A DNA stretch of 53,983 nucleotides, taken from contig NZ_BBPM01000011.1 of NCBI RefSeq assembly GCF_000787775.1, forward strand, positions 115,177-169,159, read 5' to 3'. The notes beneath the pieces are model-generated. The model saw nothing but the letters and a program-made list of their open reading frames with translations. It searched no databases and was not told the origin of the DNA. A program made the translations under genes and the position numbers. Origin of the DNA: Streptacidiphilus carbonis (lineage in GTDB: Bacteria; Actinomycetota; Actinomycetes; Streptomycetales; Streptomycetaceae). Shown here one piece after another: positions 51,587 through 53,983 of this stretch. How positions within the stretch are numbered: position 1 is the first letter of the stretch; each line of letters begins with the position of its first letter.

Positions 51587-53983
51587 ATGCGCCACCCACG
51601 CACCAAGGCCAGATCCCTGCTCTCCGTGCTGACCGCTGCCGCCGCCGTGGCCGTGGTCGGCCTGCTGCCGGGAGCGCTCCCGGCCCAGCGCCAGGCCGGT
51701 TCTCCGGACACCGTCACCGCGGCCGCCACCAGCCAGTCCTACAACTGGAAAAATGTGCAGATCGGCGGGGGCGGCTTCGTCCCCGGCATCGTCTTCAACG
51801 AGGGCCGCTCCGGGCTGGTCTACGCGCGCACCGACGTCGGCGGCGCCTACCGGCAGGACCCGGCGACCGGCAAGTGGATCCCGCTGCTGGACTCGATCGG
51901 CTGGAGCGACTGGAACCTCAGCGGCGTGGCCAGCCTGGCCACCGACGCGGTCGACCCGAACCGGGTCTACCTGGCCGCCGGCAGCTACACCAACAGCTGG
52001 GACCCGAACGACGGCGCCATCCTGCGCTCCGACGACCAGGGCGCCACCTGGCAGCGCACCGTGCTGCCGTTCAAGGTCGGCGGCAACATGCCGGGCCGGG
52101 GGATGGGCGAGCGGCTGACCATCGACCCCAACAACGACAAGGTCCTGTACTTCGGCGCCGAGAGCGGCAACGGCCTGTGGCGCAGCACCGACTACGGCGT
52201 GACCTGGGCCAAGGTCACGTCCTTCCCCGACACCGGCCCGTACGCGCCCGACCCGACCGACACCACCGGCTACCAGAACGACCCCGAGGGCGTGCTCTGG
52301 GAGGTCCTGGACAAGGGCAGCGGCACCGCCAACGGGGTGACCAAGACGGTCTACGTGGGCGTCGCGGACAAGGCGCACAGCATCTACCGCTCCGAAGACG
52401 GCGGCTCCACCTGGACGGCGGTCACCGGGCAGCCGACCGGCATGATCCCGCACAAGGCGGTGCTCGACGCCTCCGGCGGGAACCTGTTCATCACCTACAG
52501 CGACACCGGCGGCCCCTACGACGGAGCGCACGGCGACGTCTGGAAGTACGCGACCTCCACCGGGACCTGGACCAATGTCAGCCCGGTGCCGTCCACCGAC
52601 ACCAGCAACGACTACTTCGGCTACAGCGGTCTGACCGTGGACCGGGAGCACCCGGGGACGTTGATGGTGACCGCCTACAGCTCGTGGTGGCCGGACACCC
52701 AGATCTGGCGCAGCACCGACAGCGGGGCGACCTGGAAGCCGTTCTGGTCCTACACCAGCTACCCGACCAGGGCCGACCAGTACACCATCGACCTGACCTC
52801 GGTGCCCTGGCTGACCATGAACGCCAACCCCTCGCCGCCCGAGGAGACGCCCAAACTCGGCTGGATGACCGAGTCGTTGGAGATCGACCCGTTCAACTCC
52901 GACCGGATGATGTACGGGACGGGTGCCACCCTGTTCGGCAGCAGCGACCTGACCGACTTCGACGCGGGCAAGAAGATCACCATCGCGCCCGTGGTCCAGG
53001 GCCTGGAGGAGACCGCGGTCAACGGGCTGATCAGCCCGCCGACCGGGGCCCCGCTGCTCAGCGCGCTGGGCGACCTCAGCGGCTTCCGGCACACCGACGT
53101 GACCGCCGTCCCGGCCAAGGCCTTCTCCTCGCCGCAGTTCAGCACCTCCACCGGGATCGACTACGCGGAGAGCACACCGAGCGTGATCGTACGGGTCGGT
53201 GACACCGCGTCAGGTTCGACGGAGAAGCACATCGGCTACTCCACCGACGACGGCGCCGACTGGTTCGCGGCCTCCACCGAGCCCGGCGGGGTGACCGGCG
53301 GCGGCACCGTGGCGCTCGCGGCCGACGGCAGCGCGACGGTGTGGAGCCCGGCCGGTACCGGGGTGTACCACTCGACCGGCTACGGCAACGCGTGGAGCGC
53401 TTCGACAGGGATCCCCGCCGGCGCGACCGTCGCCTCGGACCGCTCCGACCCCAAGACCTTCTACGGCTACTCCGGCGGGACCTTCTACGTCAGCACCGAC
53501 GCCGGGGCGACCTTCAGCGCCACGGCGGCCACCGGGCTGCCGAGCGCGGGCAACGTCCGCTTCAAGGCCGTGCCCGGGGTCAAGGGCGACATCTGGTTCG
53601 CCGGCGGCCAGAGCGGCGGCACCTACGGGCTGTGGCACTCGACCAGCGGCGGCGCGGGCTTCACCCGGGTCGGCGCCGTGGACCAGGCCGACGACATCGG
53701 CTTCGGCAAGGCGGCCCCGGGCAGCAGCTACCCGGCGCTGTACAGCAGTGCGCAGGTCGGCGGGGTGCGCGGGATCTTCCGCTCGGACGACGCGGGAGCC
53801 ACCTGGGTGCGGATCAACGACGACCAGCACCAGTGGGGCTGGACCGGCGCGGCGATCACCGGCGACATGCGGACCTACGGCCGGGTGTACGTGAGCAGCA
53901 ACGGGCGCGGGATCCTGTACGGCGACATCGCCGGCGGGACCTCCACGTCCACGCCGACGCCCACCCCCACGCCGACTCCCACC
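51587..53983 (+). CDS. Secreted GH74-type xyloglucanase, 3'-truncated by the window edge
   Basis: The 799 visible codons encode an exported endo-glucanase of family GH74, which cuts xyloglucan. A signal peptide (RTKARSLLSVLTAAAAVAVV, hydrophobic to about residue 31) is followed by two seven-bladed propellers rich in Asp-box repeats (SDDQGATW, STDYGVTW, SEDGGSTW, STDSGATW, SDDAGATW). ARTDVGGAYR holds the first catalytic Asp (D83), and SLEIDPFNSDRMMYGTG lies in the second catalytic region. After about residue 785 it enters a Thr/Pro repeat linker that presumably leads to a carbohydrate-binding module beyond the window. GAGGAG lies 7 bases before ATG 51587. The frame is open to the last base. 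Confidence 0.92.
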   Translation, partial: MRHPRTKARSLLSVLTAAAAVAVVGLLPGALPAQRQAGSPDTVTAAATSQSYNWKNVQIGGGGFVPGIVFNEGRSGLVYARTDVGGAYRQDPATGKWIPLLDSIGWSDWNLSGVASLATDAVDPNRVYLAAGSYTNSWDPNDGAILRSDDQGATWQRTVLPFKVGGNMPGRGMGERLTIDPNNDKVLYFGAESGNGLWRSTDYGVTWAKVTSFPDTGPYAPDPTDTTGYQNDPEGVLWEVLDKGSGTANGVTKTVYVGVADKAHSIYRSEDGGSTWTAVTGQPTGMIPHKAVLDASGGNLFITYSDTGGPYDGAHGDVWKYATSTGTWTNVSPVPSTDTSNDYFGYSGLTVDREHPGTLMVTAYSSWWPDTQIWRSTDSGATWKPFWSYTSYPTRADQYTIDLTSVPWLTMNANPSPPEETPKLGWMTESLEIDPFNSDRMMYGTGATLFGSSDLTDFDAGKKITIAPVVQGLEETAVNGLISPPTGAPLLSALGDLSGFRHTDVTAVPAKAFSSPQFSTSTGIDYAESTPSVIVRVGDTASGSTEKHIGYSTDDGADWFAASTEPGGVTGGGTVALAADGSATVWSPAGTGVYHSTGYGNAWSASTGIPAGATVASDRSDPKTFYGYSGGTFYVSTDAGATFSATAATGLPSAGNVRFKAVPGVKGDIWFAGGQSGGTYGLWHSTSGGAGFTRVGAVDQADDIGFGKAAPGSSYPALYSSAQVGGVRGIFRSDDAGATWVRINDDQHQWGWTGAAITGDMRTYGRVYVSSNGRGILYGDIAGGTSTSTPTPTPTPTPT

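Overview
The window reads as chromosome of a high-GC actinomycete, most probably Streptomyces or a close relative (Kitasatospora, Streptacidiphilus). The evidence is G/C-ending codons throughout, many GTG and leaderless starts, secreted glycan hydrolases with Pro/Thr linkers, a gene carrying one TTA (bldA-type) codon, and a gene order around infC-rpmI-rplT, pheST and argCJBDR that matches, as far as I recall, the Streptomyces coelicolor SCO1576-SCO1616 neighbourhood. No strain identification was possible without a search.

Layout. 1-3192: the 3' part of a GH18 chitinase, an MmyB-type XRE regulator and a secreted beta-propeller protein. 3396-10241: a variable stretch with a HEAT-repeat protein, a two-gene radical SAM / PLP-enzyme cassette, a Nudix hydrolase, a frameshifted ImmA/IrrE-type peptidase gene and a 5'-3' exonuclease. 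10364-18994: an SDR, then a gamma-glutamylation (ethanolamine/polyamine type) catabolic locus: S9 peptidase and PuuD-like hydrolase on the minus strand, a FadR-type regulator, and divergently a GlnA4/GlnA3-like ligase, an aldehyde dehydrogenase and an SDR. A degenerate TnpB tail lies between the hydrolase and the regulator. 19121-23849: envelope and small conserved proteins (DUF2510, D-threonine-aldolase-like, beta-lactamase-fold hydrolase, SseB, DUF1844).

23850-31863 is the translation core: infC with a long leader holding a U-tract terminator and an ATC start codon, rpmI, rplT, a SpoU-type rRNA methyltransferase, a TTA-containing orphan histidine kinase, and pheS-pheT. 32053-38318 holds psuG with a PfkB kinase (pseudouridine catabolism), a MarR regulator with a HipA-like kinase, a ketopantoate reductase, two small proteins and a solitary hemC.

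38507-41566 is an accessory island: two small phage-flavoured genes, a protein with RNA-ligase motifs resembling the RLIG1/C12orf29 (DUF5565) family, and five tandem paralogues of an unrecognised 72-92 residue family ending in a V-x-W-V-x-HPGEW signature. This is the best candidate for an undescribed system. 41621-43452 carries a 3-hydroxybutyryl-CoA dehydrogenase and an SDR. 43564-48525 is the arginine operon argCJBDR behind a well-formed promoter. 48663-50168 is a decaying patch (SRPBCC protein, frameshifted Uma2 nuclease, truncated nucleotidyltransferase). The window closes with a LacI regulator and a GH74-type xyloglucanase that runs off the end inside its Pro/Thr linker.
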